A stretch of 9,831 nucleotides of DNA from Rs1 sp034111875 (lineage in GTDB: Bacteria; Pseudomonadota; Gammaproteobacteria; Pseudomonadales; Balneatricaceae): contig JAWUWK010000133.1 of the NCBI GenBank assembly GCA_034111875.1, forward strand, positions 1 through 9,831, read 5' to 3'. This document shows positions 1 to 6,960 of the stretch, piece by piece. The notes below the pieces were generated by a model. It made no database searches, was not told the origin of the DNA, and worked only from the letters and a program-made list of their open reading frames with translations. The stretch's first letter is position 1. The number at the start of each line of letters is the position of its first letter. The translations under genes and the position numbers were made by a program.

Positions 1-326
1 CTTTTCATTCTAACAATAGCAATCAGCGAATGAGTAACCGTCCTTTTCAGAATATGCTTGGTCGCACACCCCGCGTCTGCCAAAAAATAATCTGCGTTTA
101 TTCATGCTCAAAAGGCTCTAGCTGGCCTAAGTCTTCTGGCAACTTATTTGCAGGCTCTGGTCTTGGCGCTGATGCTCGCAGGTTACTTGCACTTTGCCTG
201 CTCTATACCAACGGCGATAAGTTCGTTTACTGAGTACAGCCACCTCACAAGCCTTATCTAATCTCGCTGCGCTGTCATGCGCTTCAAGGATAAGTTCGAC
301 TAATTAAATACGATCAACCAAGGATG
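1..326 (-). pseudogene. IS3-family transposase OrfB (DDE integrase), fragmentary and frameshifted
   Basis: Downstream of orfA the minus strand encodes the recognisable start of IS3 OrfB, but only in pieces. One frame reads TSLVDRI, then a TAA at 304-306, then LVELILEAHDSAARLDK and ACEVAVLSKRTYRRWYRAGK. Near 185-195 the reading must shift frame to continue as LRASAPRPEPANKLPEDLG, the conserved RPxPANKL segment that follows in the family. That frame stops at 98-100. Beyond it only weak echoes remain (a QII then LADAG, and an ILK segment), in differing frames, up to the window start. The catalytic DDE residues would lie further on and are not in the window. The upper part is convincing; the part below position 98 is tentative. 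Confidence 0.7.
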
Positions 327-827
327 TTAGTTCTCCTCGTTGTCGTCCTCCCACAAAGCATTGAGCTTTTTTCTTAGCACCAGTAACGCAGCTGTTTCAG
401 CGAGAGCTTTTTCTTTATATCGTAGTTCACGCTTCAATGATTTAATTTCAGCTTTATCTGCTTTGGCCTGGATTTTTATCGTTTTAGCTTGAGATTCACT
501 CGGCTGAAAGCCACCTAAACAGTCTTTTTTCCACTCTAGTATTTGCTCTCTAAATAAACCTTTTTCTCGACAGTACCGACCAATCTCAGTTTCTGACATT
601 GAGGCTGTTTCGATAATGACTGCTAGTTTTGCTTGTGCAGACCAATCATTGGTCGTTAATGTTTTACCTGACACGGGTTTACCTTCTTTTCTAAGTACAT
701 CACGCCAATGATACAAGGTTTTAGACGAGATGCCTTCACTGTGTGCTACCTCTGAAACGGTCATATTTAAGGGAGGTAGTCACTTCTTCAAGATTGATTC
801 TTTACGTTCTTTTGAATATCGAGCCAT
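327..827 (-). pseudogene. IS3-family transposase OrfA, interrupted by an in-frame stop
   Basis: OrfA is the DNA-binding half of an IS3-type transposase. The ancestral start is the ATG at 825-827 (MARYSKERKESILKK), but codon 16 is TGA at 780-782. Translation in the same frame continues with LPPLNMTVSEVA, the usual continuation of this family, where a leucine codon normally sits; a single TTA to TGA change would explain it. A 145-residue open frame remains from an internal ATG at 762-764. It holds a helix-turn-helix (VSEVAHSEGISSKTLYHWR), a second similar segment (ETEIGRYCREKGLFREQILEW) and a basic coiled coil rich in K, E and L near the C-terminus. The internal ATG could still start a shortened protein, but the first residues are missing and the partner OrfB is broken. 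Confidence 0.8.
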
Positions 828-870
828 TTAGGTTTCTCATTACCGCCCCCCGATATTAGATTAATAGATT

Positions 871-886
871 ATTTTAAGGGGTGACA
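871..886 (-). repeat. Candidate left terminal inverted repeat of the IS3-family remnant
   Basis: The minus strand from 886 inward reads TGTCACCCCTTAAAAT and lies about 45 bases upstream of the ancestral orfA start at 827. Position, TG start and distance to the first gene fit an IS3 left end. The partner repeat lies outside the window, so this is inferred from one end only. Confidence 0.45.
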
Positions 887-1264
887 ACAAAAGCGATCAG
901 TCAATTAAGGCAGCCTGGGTGTAGACAGAATCTCTTTGAAAATTGCGCCTAAGAGGCACTGCTCCAGCGCTTCGTGAGTGACAATGGCTTGCTGAACTTT
1001 ATCAACTGCCTATTCATAGCGAGGAACAAAACAAGGCTCTTAGACTATAAACAGCAGTCTAGGTCTGCATTACTTTTCCTGAAGCGAATATCGTGTAGGA
1101 GTTATTAAACTTACCATCGCCCTACTCACTGTCAATTCTATTGCAACCCCCACCACAAAAGATTACCTTTAGATAATAGACATTGAACAAATGTCGACTA
1201 ATTCCGCTTAAAAGCAGATATAATCAGTTAAAATATCATTTATCTAGACTATCTAGGTAGATTA
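887..1264. other. Gene-free region between the IS remnant and aroQ
   Basis: I find no convincing gene here. A short minus-strand open stretch ending at 905-907 (ending with GAIFKEILSTPRLP) has no start codon and no family I recognise; it may be a relic of a gene interrupted by the insertion sequence. A small inverted repeat, TAGACT at 1041-1046 and AGTCTA at 1056-1061, could form a hairpin with a 9-base loop. The 3' part carries the likely aroQ promoter. The eight bases GACTATCT occur at 1247 and again at 1267, flanking the upstream alternative aroQ start; I attach no function to them. Confidence 0.5.
1194..1224 (+). promoter_or_regulatory. Candidate sigma-70 promoter of aroQ-accB-accC
   Basis: A perfect -10 hexamer TATAAT lies at 1219-1224. 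The best -35 candidate is TCGACT at 1194-1199, four of six matches to TTGACA with a 19-base spacer, which is longer than ideal. Transcription would start near 1231, upstream of both possible aroQ starts. This is the only promoter-like sequence I see ahead of the three-gene cluster. Confidence 0.4.
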
Positions 1265-1324
1265 ATGCAGACTATCTGCCACTTAGAAATTCGACCCTTT
1301 TACCGGCAGAGAGATGTTCTTTTT

Positions 1325-1771
1325 ATGGCTAAGTGCCTCCTTATAAACGGTCCTAATTTAAATCTACTGGGCGCGAGACAACCAGAAATTTACGGCGCTC
1401 AGACCTTAGACGATATTGAAGCAAAGCTAACTGAGAAAGCGCAACTTGTCGGTCATCAATTAGACTGTTTTCAGAGTAATTCGGAGGGCGCTCTGGTTGA
1501 TAGAATTCATTTAGCACAAACTCAGAAAGTTGATTTTATACTAATCAATGCAGCGGCTTATACTCATACAAGTGTGGCGATACGCGACGCACTTTTAGGT
1601 GTTGATATTCCTTTTGTGGAAATTCATCTGTCTAATGTACATGCTCGTGAAAGCTTTAGACATCATTCCTATCTAGCAGATATTGCCCTGGGGGTGATTT
1701 GCGGATTAGGCGTTAAAGGATATGAATACGCACTAGATTTCGCATTTAATAAATTAAGCGATTCGAACTAA
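1325..1771 (+). CDS. aroQ: 3-dehydroquinate dehydratase, type II
   Basis: This cytoplasmic enzyme removes water from 3-dehydroquinate to give 3-dehydroshikimate, the third step of the shikimate pathway. From the ATG at 1325 the protein has 148 residues, the usual size for the dodecameric type II family. It shows the N-terminal signature NGPNLNLLGARQPEIYG with active-site Arg18 and Tyr23, FQSNSEG (49-55), YTHTS (79-83), catalytic-type His101 in HLSNVHARE, and Arg112 in FRHHSY. An upstream in-frame ATG at 1265, preceded by AGGTAG, would add 20 residues with no counterpart in the family; I prefer 1325 by homology, although its ribosome site (GAGAG at 1309-1313) is weaker. The segment NAAAYTHTS has Ala76 where the family mostly has proline. 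The gene heads the cluster with accB 66 bases downstream. Confidence 0.93.
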   Translation: MAKCLLINGPNLNLLGARQPEIYGAQTLDDIEAKLTEKAQLVGHQLDCFQSNSEGALVDRIHLAQTQKVDFILINAAAYTHTSVAIRDALLGVDIPFVEIHLSNVHARESFRHHSYLADIALGVICGLGVKGYEYALDFAFNKLSDSN

Positions 1772-1837
1772 GAACCTATTCTAAAGATCTAGCTTTACAG
1801 CTGAATCCCAACAAAAAATTAGCAAAGAGACATCATC

Positions 1838-2272
1838 ATGGATATTCGCAAAGTAAAAAAATTGATTGAGCTTCTAGAAGAATCAAACATCAACGAAATT
1901 GAGATAAAAGAAGGCGAAGAGTCTGTTCGCATCAGCCGCGGTCCTTCAACAGTGGTAGCCCCTGCTCCTATGGCATTGGCGCCTGCGACAGTTGCACCAG
2001 CGGCTGCTATTGCGGCTCCGGCTGCACCAGTCGTTAACACTAATGCTGTGTTATCGCCAATGGTCGGGACTTTTTATCGCTCACCTTCACCTAGCACACC
2101 GAAATTCATTGAATTAGGTCAAAGTGTAAAAGTAGGTGACACTATTTGCATCGTTGAAGCGATGAAAATGATGAATCAAATTCAAGCTGACCGCGCAGGT
2201 GTTGTCGAAGCCATACACTTAGAAGACGGCCAACCCGTTGAGTTTGACCAGCCGCTAGTCACTATCGTTTAA
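1838..2272 (+). CDS. accB: Biotin carboxyl carrier protein of acetyl-CoA carboxylase (BCCP)
   Basis: AccB carries the biotin that shuttles carboxylate between biotin carboxylase (AccC) and carboxyltransferase (AccA/AccD) in malonyl-CoA synthesis. The 144-residue protein has the typical N-terminal helical region (MDIRKVKKLIELL), a flexible Ala/Pro-rich linker at about 38-66, and a C-terminal biotinyl domain from about 70. The biotin attachment motif EAMKMMN places the modified lysine at residue 110. The domain also contains the SPMVGTFYRSP segment usual in this family. The length is slightly below the roughly 150-156 of other gammaproteobacterial BCCPs, mainly through a short linker. The start ATG follows AAAGAGA at about 1824-1830. 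The gene sits 24 bases ahead of accC, as expected for co-expressed subunits. Confidence 0.96.
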   Translation: MDIRKVKKLIELLEESNINEIEIKEGEESVRISRGPSTVVAPAPMALAPATVAPAAAIAAPAAPVVNTNAVLSPMVGTFYRSPSPSTPKFIELGQSVKVGDTICIVEAMKMMNQIQADRAGVVEAIHLEDGQPVEFDQPLVTIV

Positions 2273-2296
2273 CTATAACGCAAAGGATTTACCCTT

Positions 2297-3637
2297 ATGT
2301 TGGATAAAGTAGTTATAGCTAACCGTGGCGAAATTGCTCTGAGAATTTTACGAGCATGCAAAGAACTCGGTATTAAAACGGTGGCCATACACTCAACCGC
2401 TGATCGCGATTTAATGCACGTGCGACAAGCAGACGAAGCTGTTTGTATTGGTCCCGCTTCCTCGTTAAAAAGCTATCTGAATATTCCCGCTATTATCAGC
2501 GCTGCTGAAGTCACTGATGCCACAGGTATCCACCCTGGTTATGGTTTTCTAGCAGAGAATGCAGATTTTGCGGAACAAGTAGAGAAGTCTGGCTTCACCT
2601 TTATAGGCCCTAATGCGGCTACCATACGTTTGATGGGTGACAAAGTGTCAGCTATCCAAGCCATGATAAAAGCCGGTGTACCTACAGTACCTGGCTCAGA
2701 CGGCTCACTGCCGATTGAACCAGAAAAAATTCACGCTATTGCTAAGCGTATTGGCTACCCAGTGATCATTAAAGCAGCGTCTGGGGGCGGTGGTCGTGGT
2801 ATGCGCGTCGTCCACTCTGAAGCAGCACTGATCAATGCAGTACACGTTACCCAAGGTGAGGCAGGCATCGCTTTCGGTGACGAAACGGTTTACATGGAGA
2901 AGTTCTTACAGAATCCACGCCATGTAGAAGTTCAAGTTCTCTCTGATGGCCAAGGAAACGCAATACACTTGTTTGATCGCGATTGCTCTTTACAGCGCCG
3001 TCACCAGAAAGTGGTTGAAGAAGCCCCTGCTCCAGGTATCGATCCAGCGGCGAGAGCCGCTGTGTTTAAAGCCTGCATCGATGCTTGTATTAACATCAAC
3101 TACAGCGGCGCCGGCACCTTTGAGTTCCTCTACGAGGACGGACGTTTCTTCTTTATTGAAATGAACACTCGAGTTCAAGTTGAGCACCCTGTATCTGAAA
3201 TGATCACAGGTATAGATATTGTCAAAGAACAGCTGCGCATAGCTTCTGGAATGAAGCTTTCTGTCACTCAAGATCAAGTCCAAGAGCGCGGGCACTCGTT
3301 TGAATGCAGAATCAATGCAGAAGATCCCAAAACCTTCATGCCAAGCCCCGGAAAAGTCAATCTTTTCCACATTCCCGGTGGCAATGGAGTCAGGGTTGAT
3401 TCACATTTATATGCAGGCTACGTGGTACCTCCTCACTATGACTCCTTGGTGGCCAAGTTAATCACTTACGGCGAAGACCGCGAGACAGCTTTAATCAGAA
3501 TGAAAATTGCACTCGATGAAATGGTTGTCGATGGCATCAAGACAAATATAGAGCTGCACCAAGATATAATGGCGGACGCTAACTTTCAAAAAGGTGGGGT
3601 TAACATCCACTACTTAGAAAAGAAATTAGGTTTATAA
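2297..3637 (+). CDS. accC: Biotin carboxylase subunit of acetyl-CoA carboxylase
   Basis: AccC uses ATP and bicarbonate to carboxylate the biotin on AccB, the first half-reaction of fatty acid synthesis. The 446-residue product has the three expected parts: an N-terminal biotin carboxylase domain starting KVVIANRGEIALRI, a central ATP-grasp domain, and a C-terminal domain ending NIHYLEKKLGL. Key residues fall at the same numbers as in the well-studied E. coli enzyme: Lys116, Lys159, the glycine-rich loop SGGGGRGM (162-169), His209, His236, Lys238, Glu276, Glu288, Asn290, Arg292 and Glu296 in EMNTRVQVEHP. The length is normal (E. coli has 449). The start has AAAGGA about ten bases upstream. It is followed directly by a terminator instead of prmA, which often follows accC in related genomes. 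Confidence 0.97.
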   Translation: MLDKVVIANRGEIALRILRACKELGIKTVAIHSTADRDLMHVRQADEAVCIGPASSLKSYLNIPAIISAAEVTDATGIHPGYGFLAENADFAEQVEKSGFTFIGPNAATIRLMGDKVSAIQAMIKAGVPTVPGSDGSLPIEPEKIHAIAKRIGYPVIIKAASGGGGRGMRVVHSEAALINAVHVTQGEAGIAFGDETVYMEKFLQNPRHVEVQVLSDGQGNAIHLFDRDCSLQRRHQKVVEEAPAPGIDPAARAAVFKACIDACININYSGAGTFEFLYEDGRFFFIEMNTRVQVEHPVSEMITGIDIVKEQLRIASGMKLSVTQDQVQERGHSFECRINAEDPKTFMPSPGKVNLFHIPGGNGVRVDSHLYAGYVVPPHYDSLVAKLITYGEDRETALIRMKIALDEMVVDGIKTNIELHQDIMADANFQKGGVNIHYLEKKLGL

Positions 3638-3653
3638 TATACGCTATATAAAC

Positions 3654-3680
3654 AAAAGGGAGCCTATAGCTCCCTTTTTT
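3654..3680 (+). terminator. Rho-independent terminator after accC, probably bidirectional
   Basis: A 10-base-pair stem (AAAAGGGAGC at 3654-3663 with GCTCCCTTTT at 3669-3678) encloses a 5-base loop and ends in a run of six T at 3675-3680. It begins 17 bases after the accC stop. The minus strand also reads as a stem followed by TTTTG, so it may stop transcripts from both convergent units. A second perfect small hairpin (3683-3688 with 3694-3699) lies just beyond. Confidence 0.9.
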
Positions 3681-3726
3681 ATTGGCTTTTATCAAGCCAG
3701 CGCCGATACATTAACGCCTTGCTATG

Positions 3727-3871
3727 TTTAACCTAAATTCGACAGTCGAATCACGAAAGTTTGCACAAACTCTTGAAGCACCAATAAGGTGACCACGAAT
3801 TTTCCTAATTTCCTTTGCACACCAATATCTAGCACAGCTTTTTCGCGCCGAACTGCCGAATCTAGGTTTAA
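3727..3871. repeat. 145-bp segment bounded by imperfect inverted repeats; possible MITE or IS relic
   Basis: The left end (3727-3746, TTTAACCTAAATTCGACAGT) and the reverse complement of the right end (3852-3871, TTAAACCTAGATTCGGCAGT) match at 17 of 20 positions. The left end also contains a perfect small hairpin, ATTCGA-CAG-TCGAAT, at 3737-3751. The interior has no gene I recognise. Size and inverted ends fit a miniature inverted-repeat element or a collapsed insertion sequence, but I cannot see a clear target-site duplication. The right end overlaps the stop codon of the neighbouring dehydratase gene. Confidence 0.45.
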
Positions 3872-5805
3872 GGACGCGAAGAAACTTTAGCAGTGATTGG
3901 CGTGACAGTATTTAACCGTTTAAACTGATTTTTTTCCCAAAGTAAATCACAGATACCACCGTTAGGGTTAAACCCGGTAGGTGCTGAGAGTAAAGTATTT
4001 CTAATTGATTCCAAATCATTATTGCTGCAAGCTATATCTAATTGAGTAATCACCTCATTTAAATCATTCCATGACAGCATCACTTCATTGGCCGTCATTA
4101 TTTTATCATGGTGAGTACCAGTAACATTTTCACCTATGAGTAACTCTTCATAAAGCTTTTCGCCAGGCCTTAAACCGGAAAAGTGAATAGCGATATCTCC
4201 ATTAGGCATTGCAGAGCTCTTAATAGTATAGCCGCTTAAATGAATCATTTTGCTCGCAAGATCTGCGATTTTAATTGATGAGCCCATATCTAAAACAAAA
4301 ACATCACCGCCCACGCCCATCGCGCCTGCCTGTATCACCAATTGCGCCGCTTCGGGAATAGTCATGAAGTAGCGACTAATGTCAGGATGGGTCACAGTGA
4401 CAGGGCCACCAGCTGCAATTTGTTTTCTAAATAAAGGCACCACTGAACCAGATGATCCCAATACATTACCAAATCGAACCAAACTAAAAATGGTTGAATG
4501 ATTTTCTTTCGCTAATGCTTGTAGCACTAACTCAGCAATGCGCTTACTCGCCCCCATAACACTCGTTGGTCGTACTGCTTTATCTGTTGATATCAGTACA
4601 AAAGAGCTTACTCCAGCATTTAACGCAGCCTTAGCGCAGTTCAAGGTGCCAAATATGTTATTGCGTATTCCTTCAATAACATTCAATTCCACCAAGGGCA
4701 CATGCTTGTAGGCCGCGGCGTGAAAAATGGTGTCTACTTGATATTTTTTAAAAACAGAATCTAATCTTGATCTATTTTGAACAGAACCTAGCACCGGAAA
4801 AACAGTCAATTTAAGGCTGTCGGTCACCAATATTTGATTAAGCTCTTTATCAATTTCATACAAATTAAACTCAGAATGGTCCAGCAAGACTAGGTCATTA
4901 GGCATGAATTTAATTATCTGACGACATAACTCCGAGCCAATTGAACCTCCGGCACCTGTTACTAATACTGTTTTACCCATTATATTTTTAGACATTAACA
5001 AATCATTCGGTTTAACAACGTCGCGACCAAGCAAATCATCAATTGATACTTCTTTTAGCTCATCAATCTTCGCGTTTCCAGCAACCAAATCAACCATACT
5101 GGGAACAGATAATACCTCGCAGGGGAGATCCTCTAATAAATTCAATACCTCTTTTCTCTTCGATACTGCGACACTAGGCAAAGCTAGCAAAATTTTATCA
5201 ATTTTAAAACGCTCGACCAGAGAGGTTATCTCGGAGGGAGAATAAACTCTAAGGCCCTGAATATTTGTATTAATTAGCTTCAGATCATCATCAACAAACA
5301 CCAGAGGTAAGTATTCAGAGGACTGGTTTAAGGATAGATGAAGTTGTCTGCCTGAGGCTCCCGCACCATAAATCAAAACCGGTATCGATTTCGTATTCAG
5401 CCGATAAACCACCATTCTAAAAAACAATCGAATACCACCGATTAAGATAAAAGTGGTAGAAAAAAACAGAATAGCTGTGGATCTAGGTAGAAATACGTTA
5501 AAAATAAAGGCAGTAGTCACTAATAAAAGACTAGAAAAAAGTACCCCAAGGAGTACTGTCAATAACACTCTGAAACTCACATATCGCAAAACAGCGCGGT
5601 ATAACCCTATACGAATAAAACAAAATATTGTCGTAGGTATGAGAAAAGCTAATAACAACCAATGGTGCTCACTATTGAAAGGCGTTAGCGTATCTAATCT
5701 AATCCAGTAACTCAGCCAAAAACTACAGGAGATAAGGACAGTGTCTACAATCAGTGATATTAGCCGTTTTTGGAAACGTGGTATCTGCAAAAATCTATTA
5801 AGCAT
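3868..5805 (-). CDS. wbpM: Membrane-bound UDP-GlcNAc 4,6-dehydratase, WbpM/PglF/CapD family
   Basis: Members of this family convert UDP-GlcNAc to UDP-2-acetamido-2,6-dideoxy-4-hexulose, precursor of QuiNAc, FucNAc and related sugars of O-antigens and capsules. The 645-residue protein has four N-terminal membrane segments (about 12-36, 46-67, 79-105, 108-130). A first nucleotide-binding-like domain follows with YGAGASG at 146-152, then the catalytic SDR domain with TGAGGSIG at 283-290, STDKA at 406-410 and MGASK at 417-421. Methionine in place of the SDR tyrosine is normal for the long WbpM-type branch, so it is not a defect. Length is typical (about 620-665). An AGG lies about 11 bases upstream of the ATG. 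The gene is last of its unit, 105 bases after the transferase gene, and its final codons and stop lie within or next to an inverted repeat. The exact sugar product is inferred. Confidence 0.92.
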   Translation of the reverse strand: MLNRFLQIPRFQKRLISLIVDTVLISCSFWLSYWIRLDTLTPFNSEHHWLLLAFLIPTTIFCFIRIGLYRAVLRYVSFRVLLTVLLGVLFSSLLLVTTAFIFNVFLPRSTAILFFSTTFILIGGIRLFFRMVVYRLNTKSIPVLIYGAGASGRQLHLSLNQSSEYLPLVFVDDDLKLINTNIQGLRVYSPSEITSLVERFKIDKILLALPSVAVSKRKEVLNLLEDLPCEVLSVPSMVDLVAGNAKIDELKEVSIDDLLGRDVVKPNDLLMSKNIMGKTVLVTGAGGSIGSELCRQIIKFMPNDLVLLDHSEFNLYEIDKELNQILVTDSLKLTVFPVLGSVQNRSRLDSVFKKYQVDTIFHAAAYKHVPLVELNVIEGIRNNIFGTLNCAKAALNAGVSSFVLISTDKAVRPTSVMGASKRIAELVLQALAKENHSTIFSLVRFGNVLGSSGSVVPLFRKQIAAGGPVTVTHPDISRYFMTIPEAAQLVIQAGAMGVGGDVFVLDMGSSIKIADLASKMIHLSGYTIKSSAMPNGDIAIHFSGLRPGEKLYEELLIGENVTGTHHDKIMTANEVMLSWNDLNEVITQLDIACSNNDLESIRNTLLSAPTGFNPNGGICDLLWEKNQFKRLNTVTPITAKVSSRP

Positions 5806-5843
5806 TTAGTTAACCTATATACGTTTGATTCTCGAAAAATCTG

Positions 5844-5872
5844 ATTTTCAGAAAACATTGTGTTCGCGTCAA
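5844..5872 (-). promoter_or_regulatory. Weak candidate promoter for the 4,6-dehydratase gene
   Basis: In the 105-base gap upstream of the dehydratase the minus strand has TTGACG (5872-5867), five of six to the -35 consensus, a 17-base spacer, and GAAAAT (5849-5844), four of six to the -10 consensus. It could give the last gene its own transcription in addition to readthrough from upstream. The -10 is poor, so this is only a candidate. Confidence 0.28.
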
Positions 5873-5910
5873 ACCCCACTTCAAAACACTTAATCCGAGA
5901 CAACGATTAT

Positions 5911-6960
5911 CTAACAGCTTGTGGGACTCTTAGTACCTTCATTAGCGCCAGCTTTATAGATAAAAGCTAGAACCACCAGCGGCGCGTAGGCAACAACCAA
6001 TCCAAATAGCCCTTGAATTTTATGAGTAGATATCAAATAAGCGACAGGTGCTAACCATAGAAGATTAATAATTAGAATAAACAAGGTTACTATTCTATGA
6101 TTACCGTGCTTTTTCGATGCATATTGATAAGCATGGCTACAATGCGCTTGGTAAATTTTCTCACCTCGAAGCAGTCTTCTCAACAATGTAAATGTAGCAT
6201 CTACAATGAAAATACCCAACATGACCAACCAAGACCAAAACAAACTTTGGTCTATATGACTCGCACTGAGTAAAAGAGCCCCCAGCATTAAGCCTAAAAA
6301 CCCACTTCCGGCATCACCCATAAATATTTTAGCACGCGGGAAATTCCAAAAAAGAAAACCTAGAGCACTGACCGACATTAGCCAATGCAGGTTAGCATAG
6401 CCAAGATTATCATACAGAAAGAATATCAACAATCCCATCACCAGAGTAGAAATAACCGCTTGCCCACCGGCTAGACCATCAATACCATCCATGAAATTGT
6501 ATAAATTCAAAATCCATACCAAAGCTACCACAGCTATTAGATGGCCGAACCAACTGAGACTCAACTCCCAGCCCAAAAAATAAAGTATCGGTAAACCGCC
6601 ACAGGCATAAACAACTAGAATAGCGGAACAAAAATGTACCAACAAGCGCCACTTAGCATCAACATGCCCCCTGTCATCAAACCAACCAATTAAAGCTACG
6701 CAAAATCCAGCGACAAAAAATAATAAACAGATCTGCAGCGAAATGTAACCTGCATACCCAGACCAAAGTAACCCCAATAGAAAAGAGATTACGATGGCAA
6801 TACCGCCCCCCCTAGGCGTGGGAACAGAATGCGAGCTGCGCTCATTAGGTAAATCAATTATATTCACTTTTAACGCATAAACTCTCAGTATTCCAGTAAA
6901 CAACAATGTCAATAAAAAGAATGTGATAAAAAAGATGGCGACGTTTTTCTCAAATATCAT
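5911..6960 (-). CDS. wbpL: Polyprenyl-phosphate sugar-1-phosphate transferase, WecA/WbpL/MraY family
   Basis: This inner-membrane enzyme class transfers a HexNAc-1-phosphate from a UDP-sugar to undecaprenyl phosphate, starting a lipid-linked glycan. The 349-residue protein is almost entirely hydrophobic helices, about ten or eleven. Family motifs are in order: LPNERSSHSVPTPRGGG (37-53), the DD pair in GWFDDRGHVDAKWR (Asp95, Asp96), NFMDGIDG (155-162, with Asp158 and Asp161), FMGDAGS (213-219), and HCSHAYQ (273-279). In the last motif residue 274 is Cys where WbpL-like relatives commonly have Arg. Neighbours, a 4-reductase overlapping by 4 bases and a 4,6-dehydratase, suggest the donor is UDP-QuiNAc or UDP-FucNAc, as for WbpL and WreU, rather than UDP-GlcNAc as for WecA. 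Donor choice is inference. Confidence 0.9.
   Translation of the reverse strand: MIFEKNVAIFFITFFLLTLLFTGILRVYALKVNIIDLPNERSSHSVPTPRGGGIAIVISFLLGLLWSGYAGYISLQICLLFFVAGFCVALIGWFDDRGHVDAKWRLLVHFCSAILVVYACGGLPILYFLGWELSLSWFGHLIAVVALVWILNLYNFMDGIDGLAGGQAVISTLVMGLLIFFLYDNLGYANLHWLMSVSALGFLFWNFPRAKIFMGDAGSGFLGLMLGALLLSASHIDQSLFWSWLVMLGIFIVDATFTLLRRLLRGEKIYQAHCSHAYQYASKKHGNHRIVTLFILIINLLWLAPVAYLISTHKIQGLFGLVVAYAPLVVLAFIYKAGANEGTKSPTSC

Larger units (their letters stand above)
1..886 (-). mobile_element. Decayed IS3-family insertion sequence, partial (right end beyond the window)
   Basis: This is a remnant of a two-gene IS3-family element read on the minus strand, with orfA first and orfB continuing toward the window start. 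The outer left end is probably at 886, where the minus strand reads TGTCACCCCTTAAAAT, starting with the TG typical of IS3-family termini. Both genes are damaged: orfA has an in-frame TGA near its start and orfB has an in-frame TAA plus at least one frameshift. The other terminus is not in the window, so the element's length and any target duplication cannot be checked. I infer that it cannot transpose on its own. Confidence 0.75.

Noticed and set aside
30..233. Plus-strand open frame of 67 codons
   Set aside because: It lies antisense to the recognisable IS3 OrfB remnant, has no family resemblance and no ribosome-binding site of note.
905..1012. Minus-strand open stretch ending GAIFKEILSTPRLP
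   Set aside because: About 36 codons, no usable start, preceded by an in-frame stop and not recognisable; possibly a gene relic but not supportable as a feature.
1819..2040. Minus-strand open frame rich in Ala and Gly opposite accB
   Set aside because: Shadow of the Ala/Pro linker of the biotin carrier protein read on the other strand.
2946..3370. Open frames inside accC on both strands
   Set aside because: They overlap the fully conserved accC catalytic region and resemble no family; shadows of accC.
5453..5710. Plus-strand frame of 85 codons opposite the dehydratase N-terminus
   Set aside because: It is antisense to the membrane segments of the dehydratase and has no coding signature of its own.
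3868..5805. Missing SDR catalytic tyrosine in the dehydratase (Met417 instead)
   Set aside because: Methionine at this place is characteristic of the long membrane-bound WbpM-type branch, so it is not evidence of an inactive enzyme.
5835..5852. Short hairpin TCTGA-TTT-TCAGA followed on the minus strand by TTTTT
   Set aside because: Only a 5-bp AT-rich stem; too weak for a terminator, and it sits in the candidate promoter upstream of the dehydratase.
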